Shown: one piece after another, positions 11,939 to 23,140 of the stretch
Layout of the letters: each line of letters starts with the position of its first letter
Numbering within the stretch: position 1 is the first letter of the stretch
Source: Bilabrum cf. latius
Lineage: Eukaryota > Bigyra: Bicosoecida > Bigyra > Bicosoecida
Assembly (NCBI GenBank): GCA_965178125.1
Contig: OZ237740.1
Coordinates: forward strand, 1,302,001 to 1,366,000
Length of the DNA stretch: 64,000 nt
Direction of reading: 5' to 3'
The notes under the pieces: model-generated
Told to the model about the DNA's origin: nothing
The model's database searches: none
Seen by the model: only the letters and a program-made list of their open reading frames with translations
Program-made: the position numbers and the translations under genes

Positions 11939-14616
11939 ATGCTTGGCGCGGCATTCGCACTCGCCGCAATTTCTTGCGTGCATGCTTATTACAAGCCCGA
12001 TTACTCTCTACCATGGATGAACAAGTAGGATTCCGCTGACCAGCGCGCGAGCATCCTCCTGCAGCACATGAATGTGACTGAAAAGATCCACATGCTCCAC
12101 GGCTCGGCCACCTCGCCAGAGGCGGGCCGCTACGTCGGCGGCGTTGGGTACCAGGCGCGGCTTAACATCCCAAACATCAACTTGAACGATGGCCCCCAGG
12201 GCTTTCGCAACGCCGACAGCTCGCTTCGCGGGACCTCGACTGCATGGCCTTCGGGATTGACGATCGGATCCACCTTCGACGTTCAGTCTGCTCGCCTGTG
12301 GGGCGAGATGATGGGCGAAGAGTTCCTCGGAAAAGGCGCCAACGTGCAGTTGGGCCCGGGAGTGTGCCTGGCCCGAGTGCCGCAGTGCGGTGAGTACCTC
12401 CGCTTGAGACCCGGGCTGTTTGCTCGTCGATTGCCTACGAATGCTTAAGCCTGAAAAGTTGTTTGCCTTCGAATGGTTAAACCTGACTTGTTGTTTGCCT
12501 TCGGATGGTTAAGCCTGAATTGCGAGTTGCTCCCATCGCAGGCCGCGCCTTTGAGTACATTAGCGGCGGCGACCCCTTCCTCGGGTACAAAATGGTGCAG
12601 CCCGCCATCGAGGGGATACAGTCCTACGGCGTGGTCGCCAATGCGAAACACTACATCCTGAACTCTTAGGAGACGAATCGAACGACGACGACGGCTGGAA
12701 TCGATGAGAGGACTTTCTTTGAGATGTACATTCCTCCGTTTGCCGGCGCATCGGAAGCAGGGGTTGGCAGTATCATGTGTTCATACAACAAAATAAGCTA
12801 CGACGGCAAGCCTACACGGTGGAGCTGTGAGAACAACGACACGCTGGGCGTGGACTTCAAGAAGAGGATCGGATTCGAGGGATGGGGTGAGAGAGATTGA
12901 GCTGTCGGATCGAGGCCCATCGCATCGAGCACACAGTGTTCAGCCAACCGCGCTCGTTAACCCTTGGCACCTGCCTTGGCAAATCCACAAGACGCACTGT
13001 TGTGTCAAAAGCCCGTTCCTCACTCTAGACTGTCCGCAGTGATGTCCGACTGGGGCGCCACCCACTCGACCTCGATCAACCAGGGTCTGGACCAGGAGAT
13101 GCCGGGGGCCCACTACATGGGCGGCGAGACCGGCGGCGAGTGCACCGAGCTGTGCGCCGCTGTCAAGAGCGGAGAGGTCTCCATGGACAAGCTTGACGAC
13201 TCGGTCTCTCGCATCTTCAAGCAGCTCTTCAAGATGGGCGTCTTCGACAGGGACCAGTCCAACACCACCAGCAACAACGTGACTTCGCCCGCGCACAACG
13301 CCGCCGCCCGGGAGCTCGCGGCCCGCTCCACCATCCTGCTCAAGAACGACGGCGGACTCCTGCCCATCGACGGGACCGCCTCCAAGATCACCATCGCCGT
13401 GCTCGGCGCCCAGGCGCAGCACCCCATCGTGCACGGCGGCGGCTCCGGCCAGGTGTACCCCTACTACACCTCCAGCCCGCTGGACGCCATCTACGAGGAG
13501 CTCGGCATCAAGAGCCCCGGCCCGCCCCCGAACAACTGCTCGGACGGACACTTCAGCAAGGGCATCGACTACTTCAACCAGGACGGGCAGACCCAGGCGC
13601 CGGCCGCCTCGGCGGAGGCCTGCTGCCTCCTGTGCGCCGAGCGAGGCGAGCCCTGCGAGGCCTTCAGCTTCACAGACAGCGGGGAGTGCTACATGAAGGC
13701 TGACAGCAAGAACCCTCAGCCAAACTCGAAGGTGACAGGCGGGATCGTGGTCTCCAAGCCCAACCAGCAGCCCGTCTGCGACTCGTCGGGGGACAAGTGC
13801 GTCTACTACGCCGACGGCACCAACACCTCGCTGGCCCAGGAGTACGCCAGCAAGGCCGACATCGCGCTCGTGTTCGTGGCCACCACCTCCCACGAGGGCG
13901 CGGACAGGGAGACCCTGGACCTGGACCCCCCTGCCAACACGCTGACCTCCGCCGTGGGCCAGGTGCAGCCCAAGACCGCCGTGCTCATGGTACACCCGGG
14001 CCCCGTCAACACGCCCTTCCGCGACGACGTGGCGGCCATCGTGGCCAACTTCATGCCGGGCCAGGAGTACGGACACGCTCTCATGGACGTGCTCTTCGGG
14101 CGGGCCAACCCGTTCGCTCGACTGCCCATCACCTTTCACGCCGAGAACCAGACGGTGCTGACCCCGCAGCAGTGGCCTGGATTCAACAACCATGAGGAAT
14201 ACAGCGAGAAGCTACTGGTGGATTATCGTTTCTACGATGCCCATGGACTCGAGCCGGCCTTTCCCTTCGGACATGGCCTGTCCTACACGGCATTCGAATA
14301 CTATGGCCTCAAGGTCAGCTCGGGCATGGTCACCTTTTACGTGAAGAACAAGGGCAACGTTGTGGGCTCCGAGATCGCGCAGGTGTACCTGGGCTTCCCC
14401 GAGTCCGCCGGTGAGCCGCCCAAGCAGCTCAAGAACTTCATCAAGCTGGACCTAGCCGCGGGGGCCCTTTCGCAGGTCAACCTGCCGCTGGACGACCGCA
14501 GCAAGTCCATCTGGGACGTGGAGCAGCACGACTGGAAGGTCGTGTCGGGCGAATTCAAGGTGTACGTGGGAGCCTCCAGCAGGGACATCCGCCTGACCGG
14601 GTCCTTCACCGTGTGA
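11939..14616 (+). CDS. Secreted GH3 beta-glucosidase/xylosidase with Apple-like insert
   Basis: Three exons: 11939-12389, 12542-12886 and 13040-14616; introns of 152 and 153 nt with GTGAG donors and CAG acceptors; 790 aa, TGA stop. The signal peptide is MLGAAFALAAISCVHA. GH3 N-domain motifs: LNDGPQGFR, GPGVCLARVP, and KHYILNS-TAG-ETNR, where TAG (codon 193) fills the conserved Gln. The nucleophile is D269 in VMSDWGAT, whose Val codon is split by intron 2. The C-domain has ILLKNDGGLLPI, HEGADRETLDLD and VDYRFYDAHGLEPAFPFGHGLSYT, and ends in a fibronectin-III-like domain. A Cys-rich insert near residues 440-490 (CCLLCAERGEPCEAFSF) resembles a PAN/Apple domain. The enzyme should release terminal beta-linked sugars from oligosaccharides made by the neighbouring enzymes. 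Confidence 0.93.
12430..12521 (+). repeat. Tandem repeat inside GH3 intron 1
   Basis: Two near-identical 32-bp units (12458-12489 and 12490-12521, each starting GTTGTTTGCCTTCG) are preceded by a degenerate 28-bp copy at 12430-12457. They make up most of the 152-nt intron and differ at only a few bases, which suggests recent slippage. No coding role. Confidence 0.75.
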
Positions 14617-14932
14617 ATCCATCCGGTCGAGAGGGAGGCGCGGCGCTGATGGATGTGTCTGGCGGGCCCTGGCTGCCCGACCACAGTGTGTGCAGAGGAT
14701 CAGCCACCTACACCACGGGCTGGTTGTGTTTTTGCAAAGTCAGTCGCACAGAATATCCACCTTAGCTGTTAGCAACAAGGCAGAAAGAGTAGAAAGTTGT
14801 AGAGATATTCATCACCGGTGTCCTTGGGCGCAGCATGACGGTAAGAATCTCAAGCAGCACACGATCCATCGAGTTTGTGAGCACTGAACTCAATATCCAC
14901 CTCTACGACATTGACGTGGCTCACCTGCTCCA
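14617..14932. other. Convergent intergenic region
   Basis: 316 bp between the stop codons of the GH3 gene (plus) and the unknown minus-strand gene. It must hold both 3' UTRs and polyadenylation signals. I found no open frame with coding character, RNA gene or repeat in it. Confidence 0.5.
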
Positions 14933-16579
14933 TCACGTCTGCATGGGCCATTGCCCCCGCCCCGCGTGTACTTCTGCATCGCCCCTTCTGCTCGTACCAC
15001 CGCCCCCGGTGCCGCCCGAAGGTCCCAGCAGCCTCCTCGATAGCCGCAGCATGCTGGCCGCGTACGACACCCTCTGCTCGGGACGTAAGAAGAAGCCCAT
15101 TGGCGGCGCGAGCCCGCTCCTTCTCCCTGCACCGGCAGCAGAGGAGGAAGCCGATGCCTGCGCGGAGCCCCCCCCCTCCCCCTCCCCGGCTGCCAGTCTG
15201 CTAGGCGTCCCTAGGCCGAGACTAACAAGACCCATTTCGGACGCTACCTGCTTCGTGATGCGCATCCGCTGCTGTCTTAGCGCTATGCTGCGCGCGGCGT
15301 CATGCTTCGCCCCAGTATCTGCAGCTGCTGCTCCAGTCCCTGTATGGGTGGTCTTCTATGCTGCTGTGAGTGGCACCAATGGGCCCTTCGGAGAGTTGCC
15401 ATCCGACGAGCACGCCTTGCCTCCGCTAGCTTCCTTAGACCCGGTGCCTCGGGGGCTTTCCATTGCAGCAGATGGTACCGCCGTCGATGCACCACCTGAA
15501 CCGGACGTGCCTGCTCTTTGGGTTCGGTGCAAGCCGGCACCAGCCACGGGACGTGCCTGCTCCTGAATTGCACCATCGTGCTCGACGGCTACATCGGGCA
15601 GCCCGGGCTCCATGACCGCGATGCGAGGGGGCAGTGGCAGCTCCCCGCCCGCCACCCGTCTGGCTAGCACGAAGGCCCGCTGCCTGGCCCGGACTGGCAC
15701 TGCGGGAGGGGGCATGTGCGCCGCCCGGGCGAAGAACCTGGGGAACACGGAGGACCAGGACGAGAGCGAGTACCTGCGAGCCACGTCAGTCTCGGACTCG
15801 GATTTGGGCTGGGCCGCGCTGCCACTGCCACTGCCACTGCCACTGCCACTGCCACTGCCACTGCCACTGCCACTGCCACTGGAGCCGGCACTGGAGCTGG
15901 CGCTGCTGGGCGGCGAGCTGACTGGGTGCTCGGCCCCTACTGCGGTGTGCCTGTCGATCCAGGGCGCTGACACGGCCGGGATGGGAGGCTTCGCGAGCTG
16001 TGCTTCCCCCAGCGGGGGTGCTCGCTCAAGCAAGTGCTCCCACTGGAGCGACCGGAGTGCTCTCTGCACGGCAGGGGCGAAAGCGACCGACGTCTGCGCC
16101 CCGCCGAACCGACTCACCGGTGCGACAGAGATGCACTCTGCCTCCCGAACCAAAAGGACTGGCTCGGGCAGCCATCGGCCGGGGACCCTGCACGATCGCA
16201 GCTCGGCGGCAAGGATTCGAAGGATTCGACGCTCGAGCATGGCGCCCGGGGATCCTTCTTTTGAGCCCCTGTCCCAAACACGGTCTTCGTCTAAGCGATC
16301 GAGCTCCTGTGGATCCCACGACTCTGTGACTCTAACATCGAGCTGCTCCAGGGCTTCCTCCGTCAGTGCAGCCTGCATAAAGCACTGGCTATCGGCAAGC
16401 ATGGCAGGCACGCACACAAGAGGATCAGATTCCGTGGTACCAATTTCAACGGGAGTATTGCCTACGGCCATCACGTACGCATTTTGTTGCTACATTGTAG
16501 ATCGTTGCTGCGCTTTGCCCTCTAGTGTCATGGCTACCAGATTTGCGACCCATACTTCGCCCTGCAGCAAAGACGACAT
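14933..16579 (-). CDS. Unknown protein with Gly-Ser linker
   Basis: Start ATG at 16579-16577, with a TGA codon immediately upstream in frame that fixes the start; stop TGA at 14935-14933; 548 aa, single exon. Two in-frame TAG codons: codon 30, giving Gln-Gln-Gln with the two following CAA codons, and 15358-15356. The N-terminal 250 residues are of mixed composition and probably folded (MSSLLQGEVWVANLVAMTLE, then DPLVCVPAMLADSQCFM). A pure Gly-Ser run near residues 232-251 comes from a hexanucleotide repeat. The C-terminus is basic and Gly-rich. There is no signal peptide or membrane segment. I do not recognise the family. Its start faces the prune-like gene across 178 bp. Confidence 0.7.
15822..15881. 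repeat. Hexanucleotide CCACTG repeat (Gly-Ser tract)
   Basis: About ten copies of CCACTG on the plus strand, read on the minus strand as alternating Ser and Gly codons within the unknown protein. The copies are identical, so the tract is probably length-variable between strains. Confidence 0.85.
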
Positions 16580-16757
16580 TCAACAAGTGATGGATAGACA
16601 ACACATGTAAAGATGCAGCAGGTATTGCCCAAACTGCAGCGTCCTGGCCACTGGATTTGAAAAGTAGGCTCCGAATCAAGCCTCGCGCACATCACTTAAT
16701 TCTCCCTGACGATCAACCAAGACCACATAGCCGGCAGTTGGCGGTGTCACTGCAACG
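16580..16757. promoter_or_regulatory. Divergent promoter region
   Basis: 178 bp separate the start codons of the unknown minus-strand gene (16579) and the prune/PPX1-like gene (16758). Both promoters must be here. No named motif is visible; the call rests on position only. Confidence 0.35.
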
Positions 16758-18818
16758 ATGGTATCCACAGGGGTGGCACGGGGCTTGCGATCATTTTTGA
16801 GATCGCTACCGCCATCAACAGAGTGGGCCAGGATTGCAGCAGGAAGTCACCCCACTTGTCCTGGGCCTTTGAACGTTGTTGTTGGAAATTAGGCGGCGGA
16901 TGCGGATTCTATCATAAGTTCGGTGGTTATGGCTTTCGCTCTGCAGCATGGATCCTCGTTTGCTGGGGCTCAGGAGCATCTGGCGGAGTGGGGCGCTGAG
17001 CGCTGGCGCCCGTCTTGCACGACAGATACCGACCTGTCGAAGACTCACGGCACGTTTGTCCCAATGGTTGCCACCAAAATAGCAGAGCTACCGCTGCGGC
17101 GCGAGGCAGTTTTGCTAGTCGAGGCCTCCACGGATGGAAGCTCAACAGAAGGGTTTGACCCGCTCGCGAGGATCGCCTGCCTCGATTCTGAAGGGATTGG
17201 GGAAGTGAGCAGTGCGTTGGCGAGTATATCTAGTAGCACAACAGGCTGTGGAGGCTCGACTTCTTCCTCCCCCTGCTCGGGCCTCGGCATCGTGCTCATG
17301 GACCACAACCGGCTCGAGCCAGGGGTCGTGCGGGCTCTTGGGTTTGGAAAGGAGGACGGCGGGCCGAGGGTTGATGCCGGTGATGGTGGCAGCAGTGGCT
17401 CGGCTCCGGATGGTTCGAGCGATGCAGCAGCCACAGGAGGCTCAGGCGAGCCCATTCCAGCAGCTGCCAGCGGGTAGGGGGCGTCTAGCGCTTCGGTCGC
17501 TCGCCACACTGGCACGGCCAGGGCCAGGGCCAGGGCTGTGGACCCTGGCTCGCTCGTCTGGGCGATCGTTGACCACCACGAGGATGAGGAGGTACATTTG
17601 GATGCTGCCGGTGGTTGCAACCGGGTCATCATGTTCGACAGCAAGGCGGGCAAGGGCATAGGAAGCACCTGCTCCATTGTCGCCGCGCATCTGCGGAATC
17701 TCGACCAAACGAGCGTTGACGTCAGCGGCGCCGCGCTGGCGCTGGCAGGCGTGGTTGCGCTGGACACTGCGTGCTTCGATCCGTCGAGAGGCAAGACCAC
17801 GGCCTTTGACGAGGCGAGCAGGGACTGGCTGCTGGAGCAGGTGCCCGGGGCCAGCCTGCTCGCCGCGGCGGGAGCACCCCCGTGCGATGCACCCACGGGT
17901 CTCTTGGAGGCCGGTGGTGGGGTCATGCCCGGCCTGGCAGTCAAGCAGGCGGCGCTGGCTCGCCTCTACGATCGGCTGCAGGTCGCAAAGTTTGATCCGA
18001 TCATGTGGGGCGCCATGAAGCCCGAGCTCGTGATAGGATTTGACCTGAAAACGCGGGTGCTGGACGTTGCACCAACAGTTTTAAAAGCCAAAAGTGGCAG
18101 TGCAATAGAGGAGGCCGCAGGTTCGGCCTGTGGCAGTGGCAAGGGCGCAGCACAGGTCGCTGTGGCAGCTGCCCTGTCGCCGATCGCTGGCCTCCTCCGC
18201 AGTCCCACGCTGGCGTCTGCCTGGGTTCGCGCCATCAGATCGTACTGCGAGTCCACCGGGGCGCGGCTGCTGGTCGTGATGACCCTGTGCCTGCCCTCAG
18301 CGAGGGCGGGTGTGCTCGCTGACCTCTACCGGGACAATGCAGGTCCAGGGGCAGGGGCAGGAGCAGACAGGGTGAAGAAGGCAGGTTTGCTGGATTGGAC
18401 TGTCCCCAGTCCAGCAGCAGAGGCCCGATCGCCAGGCAGAGCGGGCACGAGCACTGGTACCAGCGGCGCGGCAGAGAGCGAGAAAGAAAAATAGAAAGAG
18501 CAAAGCGCGTCGCGAGAGAGAGCGCCGCAGCGGGAGGCCCTGGTGTTTGCGCCTCGAAGAGAGGATGCGGTCGTAGCGGCAGAAATCTTGCTGAAGGATG
18601 GCAGCTTGCAGTGCTCTATTTGGTCGCAAGCGGACGCGCCCTCGTACGGCAGACCAGCTGGAGACGCGCCTGCTGAGTGTGATGCGGCTGCGCTCCTGTC
18701 CGAGGCATCAGGGGATATGGCCGGCAATTTCCTGCTCTTACGACAAGGGAACCAAGTCGCGTCCAGAAAGCAGCTTCTTCCTGTGTTAATGAAAGGACTG
18801 CAGGCCGCTTGGGGCTGA
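16758..18818 (+). CDS. Prune/PPX1-like DHH-family phosphoesterase
   Basis: ATG 16758 to TGA 18816-18818, 686 aa, one exon, three TAG codons read as Gln (16890, 17475, 18492). The family splits phosphoanhydride bonds of short polyphosphates or cyclic nucleotides with metal ions. Visible motifs in order: VVVGN-TAG-AADADSI (residues 41-52), matching the GNEAxDxDS motif of PPX1/prune; MDHN at 181-184; the signature DHH at 272-274 in AIVDHHEDE; VALDTACFDPSRGKTT near 332-347. The C-terminal domain (DHHA2 type) ends with RKQLLPVLMKGLQ. The protein is longer than yeast PPX1 or human PRUNE1 because of low-complexity inserts between the first and second motif and around residues 550-600. No targeting signal, so probably cytosolic. 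Family call firm; exact substrate open. Confidence 0.87.
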
Positions 18819-19025
18819 GCTTGACACGAGCTCGCCAGCTAAACCAGATTTCACGAACCTGCTCGATAGATTGCACTGTACTATCTGCGAGTCCGACAAA
18901 ATAATAGAACCCTTGTAGATCCCGTTATCGTGGCAAAACTTCGATTCAGTGATTTCCAAACTAATAGTTGTTATAAAATTCATCGTAGCCTGTTGTATCG
19001 AAGCAGTTGACTGCTTGCGCTGGTC

Positions 19026-22000
19026 ATGGAGCCGCCGCACTTGCAAGGGTCGGTTGGGCTCGGAAATTATCGTGAGCCAGCCGGTAGGGGCCCACATGGT
19101 CGAACTGTGTGGCCCCCACCAAGGCGTCAAACTAGGCTTGCACGACTTGGCACGCCAGACCATGGCATTGATGAAGGGAAGACTCAATAGCCGGCTTCGC
19201 AATCTCGATCAACGTAGCTACGCGGCCAGACAAGGCCGTAGATCGTCCGAGGCAGTCAAGTTGACAGCAGCTCACTCTCTGCGAGGCTTTTTGCAGCTGC
19301 ACGGCGAGGACGGGAGCGTGTCGGGATGTACTCTGGTACGCTCACTCCGCCGCAAGGTGCTGGGGGCGGTGCCACAGTCGGGCATAGCCAGGATTATGCG
19401 CCTCTTGAAGCTCTCCTTGCCGGAGACAGGTCAGTATCGTAGCAGCAGCCTACAAGTGGCGAGTCCATGCCTATCAACGGCGTATCAAGTCCTAGACTCG
19501 CCATGCTGCAGGCCTCCCAGCCAGCCTCGCGACACCGCCCCCACCTCGGGCCGTCCTGGAGCGGCGCCAGCTCGGCAGTCGGTAGTCCACCGCACAGCGA
19601 CACGATTGGATCCAATGGGTACTCTCTGAATGCCTCGATTCTAGGGGCACCTCAGGCAGAGTTACACACCACGAGGCACGGCCAGAAGTCGAGCCCATCT
19701 GATACCCCCAAGGAGCGGCTCTCGGCCGGCCGCAGCCTAGGAGCACCCTCTGCCCCACCGCTGTTCGGAAGCAGCAGTCTTCAGACAGCCGCATACCAGG
19801 CCGCCTCTCATCACCACCGACCGTCTGCAAGCGACCCGGAGGATGTGCTGTTCCCCGCACCTGCTTGCTCGCTGGATGATGTCTTGGGCGAGCTGGTGCT
19901 CGGTACCAGCACGCACGCCCGCGCCGCCTCGCTGGCAGCAAGCACGGCGGGTGCAGGGGCTGCCGGCGCTCCCTCTTCCGACTTAGTGGATCGTGAAATG
20001 GGTGGGTCGAGAAGGTACGGCAAGCGCGGTTCACCAGCATCAAGTAGATCCCTGCGAGACAGAGAGGGTTACTCACCGTCTCAAGCAGCTGCAGTGCGCA
20101 TGGACGTGAATGAGCGCTTGCTTCGCACCTCTCGCGCCGATCTGCTCCGTGACGTTGAGGAAGACACCGGCATGTTTCCGATCACGGTGCGGCTGACTCT
20201 GTTCGGGTGCAGGCAGCGCGAGAGAAAGGCCAGGCTGCATCGGGCGGATCTTGATGAGCTGCGGCTTGTGGCTGGTGCGCATTTTGGGCACATGCTGCCG
20301 CGAGGAATAGGTGGGCAATCGGGCAGGGACCAAGGTCGTGATGGACAGCAAAAGCGCAAGCAGCAGCAGTCATCGTGGGCCGCTTCGGTCTCATCGATGG
20401 GGCTGTTTTCGGACCGTACCGATATCGACACTGTGTCTGTCGATGTAGGGACAAAGCCCAGGCTTGAGGTGCGCGCTGCGGCACTCAGCGAGCTGCAGAG
20501 CGTCTCGGACGCGCAGCTGGGAGGCAAGCGCCGTGATGAAGACGGAGACGAAGACCAAGATGGTGCTCTTGAGCCAGGCACAGAGAGCGGGCAGGCCCCA
20601 GGCATTGCGTTGATGCGGGCATCTAGAGGTCCGCTGCTGCAATCTAGCGAGGATCTGGCGGCATATTTGTCGGCGTGGCAGAGGCGCAGGGCGGACGACT
20701 TGACCAGCAGCAGGACGCAGGTGCTGTCCTCTGCCCCGCTGGTGGTGGTGACTCTGCCTAGGGCGGCTGCACTCGTGGCCGCGCGGCTGAGGAGGGGTGA
20801 GTCCGGGGAGGGCTGTGATTGGGTCGGCAATGGAGGTAGCGGCAGCGACGGGTGGGTCTTCGAGGCTCTGGCCGCGCCGAGAGGCTCTGCTGTGGCTAGT
20901 GGCCAGGTCGGCTCGCTGGCGCTGGCGCTGACGCCTGCTCGGCTGGTCTCTCGCGCACCGTCGCGAGCCGCGTCGCCAGTACGTATGCTTGGCGACGGGG
21001 CCCGCAGTCTGGGCAGCTCAGGCTCCGTTGCGAGCGTCAAGAGCGGGTCTACTGCGGGAGACGATGAAGGCCTGGTGGGCTCTCGAAGGAGACGTGGCGC
21101 TGACGAAGGCGGTGGGCTATAGGCTGCCGGCCTTGGGTCGAGTGGACGCAGCGTGGGCGCACCCGTGGGGCTTGATGTCGAAGAGGTGGTAGTGAGGTTG
21201 AAGAAGCGGGGCGCTGCCTCGGGAGGCAGAGGCGGCATGCATGCGACGGACGGGCTCCAGCGTGGTTCGTCTCGGCGTGGGCTCCTGTCACCGAAGTCAG
21301 TGGCCTCCATGCTGGAGAGAAAGAGGCGCATGGCGGAGCCAAGGGTGGAAGGGGATTCGGGATAGGGGCAGGATATGGACAGTGTGAAGGAGCTGGGAGA
21401 CTCTGATTGGCTGCATGGCGTACGCGAATCGGTGGTAGACGAAAGTGTTACGTTGATCCAGGCAGGGGGCAAGGGCGTGGAGAACTCTGAGACTAGGCAC
21501 GACGTGGATCCAAGCAGTGACACTGGTGAAAGGGGCATTCGTGGCAGCGATAGCGGCAAGGGCAGCATAGCCAAGCCAGGATCTGCGACTGCTCGTCCAG
21601 ACGGCACACCCAGCCCGTCGGACGATCAGGCTACTGCAAGACCACTCTCACGAGATGGCCAGCACCATCCCATGGAGCAGGAGCGACAGGTCGACTTGAA
21701 GACTGGAAGCGAGCAGGGACGAGGGGCCGCTCGCTCCCGGCCCCCGTTGCGAGCGCCGGTTCGGATGTACGAGTCGCCCGCCATCACGCCAGACTCCACC
21801 CCGGCCTCAAGCAGGGCAGCAAGTCCCAAGCGCCCCCCCGGCAAACCTCCCGTGCAGCGCGCCGGCACATCATCGACGTCAGTGAGCGCTGAAGCGCATT
21901 CCGTACCAATGAGATCCAGGAACAGATCAAGAGCCGAATCCCGCGACAGCACGTCCACCACTGGCCCCATGCTGGCCGAGCCGCTGGGCCATCTGTCGTC

Positions 22001-22994
22001 ATCCGGCCACAAGGACCAGAAAGCGTCGCCGCAAGATGGCTCCAAGAATATGCCTGAAGCTGCAGCTGCCCTCTCTCGTGTGACAGACAGCGCTGAAGCC
22101 GCAGCTCCCCTCTCTCGTGTGACAGACAGCGTTGTGACCCCTCCTCACCGCCGGTCCAGGCCAGCCAGCGGCCGGGCTTCCCCTGCCAGAAGCTCACCGT
22201 CTATATCGGGTGTCTCTAGCAGAGCCACATCTCCAGGTGCGGGCCAGCGGATGGGAGGCAGTGAGCACGGATCGCGCGGTAGCAGCATCGGCAAGAGTGC
22301 AGGTAGACACGTCAGCGAAGCTAAGGACAAGAACGCAGATGCAGATGAAGTGAGCAGCGCCGGCGGCGGGCCCCCGAAGCCCAGCCCTCGCTACCGCGTG
22401 CTGCTAAAGCTCAGCCCGCATGCAGCACGCAAGGTGGCGAGCTTCAGGAGCAAGCAGCCGGGCGCAGTTTCCAGCGACGACCAGGCTCCGACACGGGCCA
22501 GCTTGCCTCCGCATGCGATCGGGCGCCCTGTCCCGACTCCTAGATACAGGGCAGCGAATCAGCACGCCGCCGGCAAATCGCGTACATCGGGCAGTTGGAA
22601 CCCGGGCGTTGCCCCTGAATCAGGGGGGCCTAGCTCCGGAACGAGTGGGCAAGGCGCACAGAGAGCATCGCCGGGGCGGTTGCACATGGCCGCGCAGGTC
22701 GCGACGAGTCGAGCAGAGGAAACTGCTCGCGCGTGGCGAGAGAGCAGGGCGCGAGCTGCCGCAACCTCACAGGGTGGCAGCAGTGTCCATGCCCAGCGCG
22801 GTCCGATGCCCACGGGCAGCAGCCCGGCAGAAAGGTTGCTGCGGCGAGGGTGGGTGCCTCCCCACATGAGCAGGTCAGCGGGCGGGCTCGCGGGGATCAG
22901 TCCCTTCGCTAGTCACAGGGCCTTGCTGATGCAGGACTCGTTCGGACCAGAGGGGCAAGGATTGGATGCCCCACATCGGCGGCAGGAGTATTGA
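19026..22994 (+). CDS. Large disordered Ser/Arg-rich protein
   Basis: First ATG after an in-frame TGA at 19008-19010; stop TGA 22992-22994; 1322 aa in one exon. Six TAG codons are read as Gln (19188, 19215, 19239, 19440, 21120, 21363); the one at 19440 precedes two CAG codons. Most of the protein is Ser/Arg/Pro/Gly-rich and likely disordered. A more ordered segment around residues 355-425 (DVNERLLRTSRADLLRD, FPITVRLTLFGCRQRERKAR) could be a small helical domain. Two near-identical 14-residue units (SRVTDSAEAAAPL type) repeat near codons 1012-1040. No signal peptide, membrane segment or known domain. It may be a scaffold or cytoskeletal linker, but that is only a guess from composition. Confidence 0.7.
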
Positions 22995-23140
22995 AAGGAG
23001 TGACGTTTGCACCATGTCGGTAGCGCGTTGTGAATGTGGAATACGTTGTGGATCCTGACAGTAGGCAGCGGTCGATAGGATCTGGAATTGTAGCATAGCC
23101 TACAAGACTTTTCACCATGTATAGTTTAGATCAAATCCGA

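Noticed and set aside
12940-14193. 417-aa minus-strand ORF opposite the GH3 gene
   Set aside because: Antisense shadow; the plus frame carries the complete GH3 catalytic signature.
20081-21607. 508-aa minus-strand ORF opposite the Ser/Arg-rich gene
   Set aside because: Ser/Pro-rich antisense shadow. The plus frame extends far beyond it in both directions with TAG as Gln.
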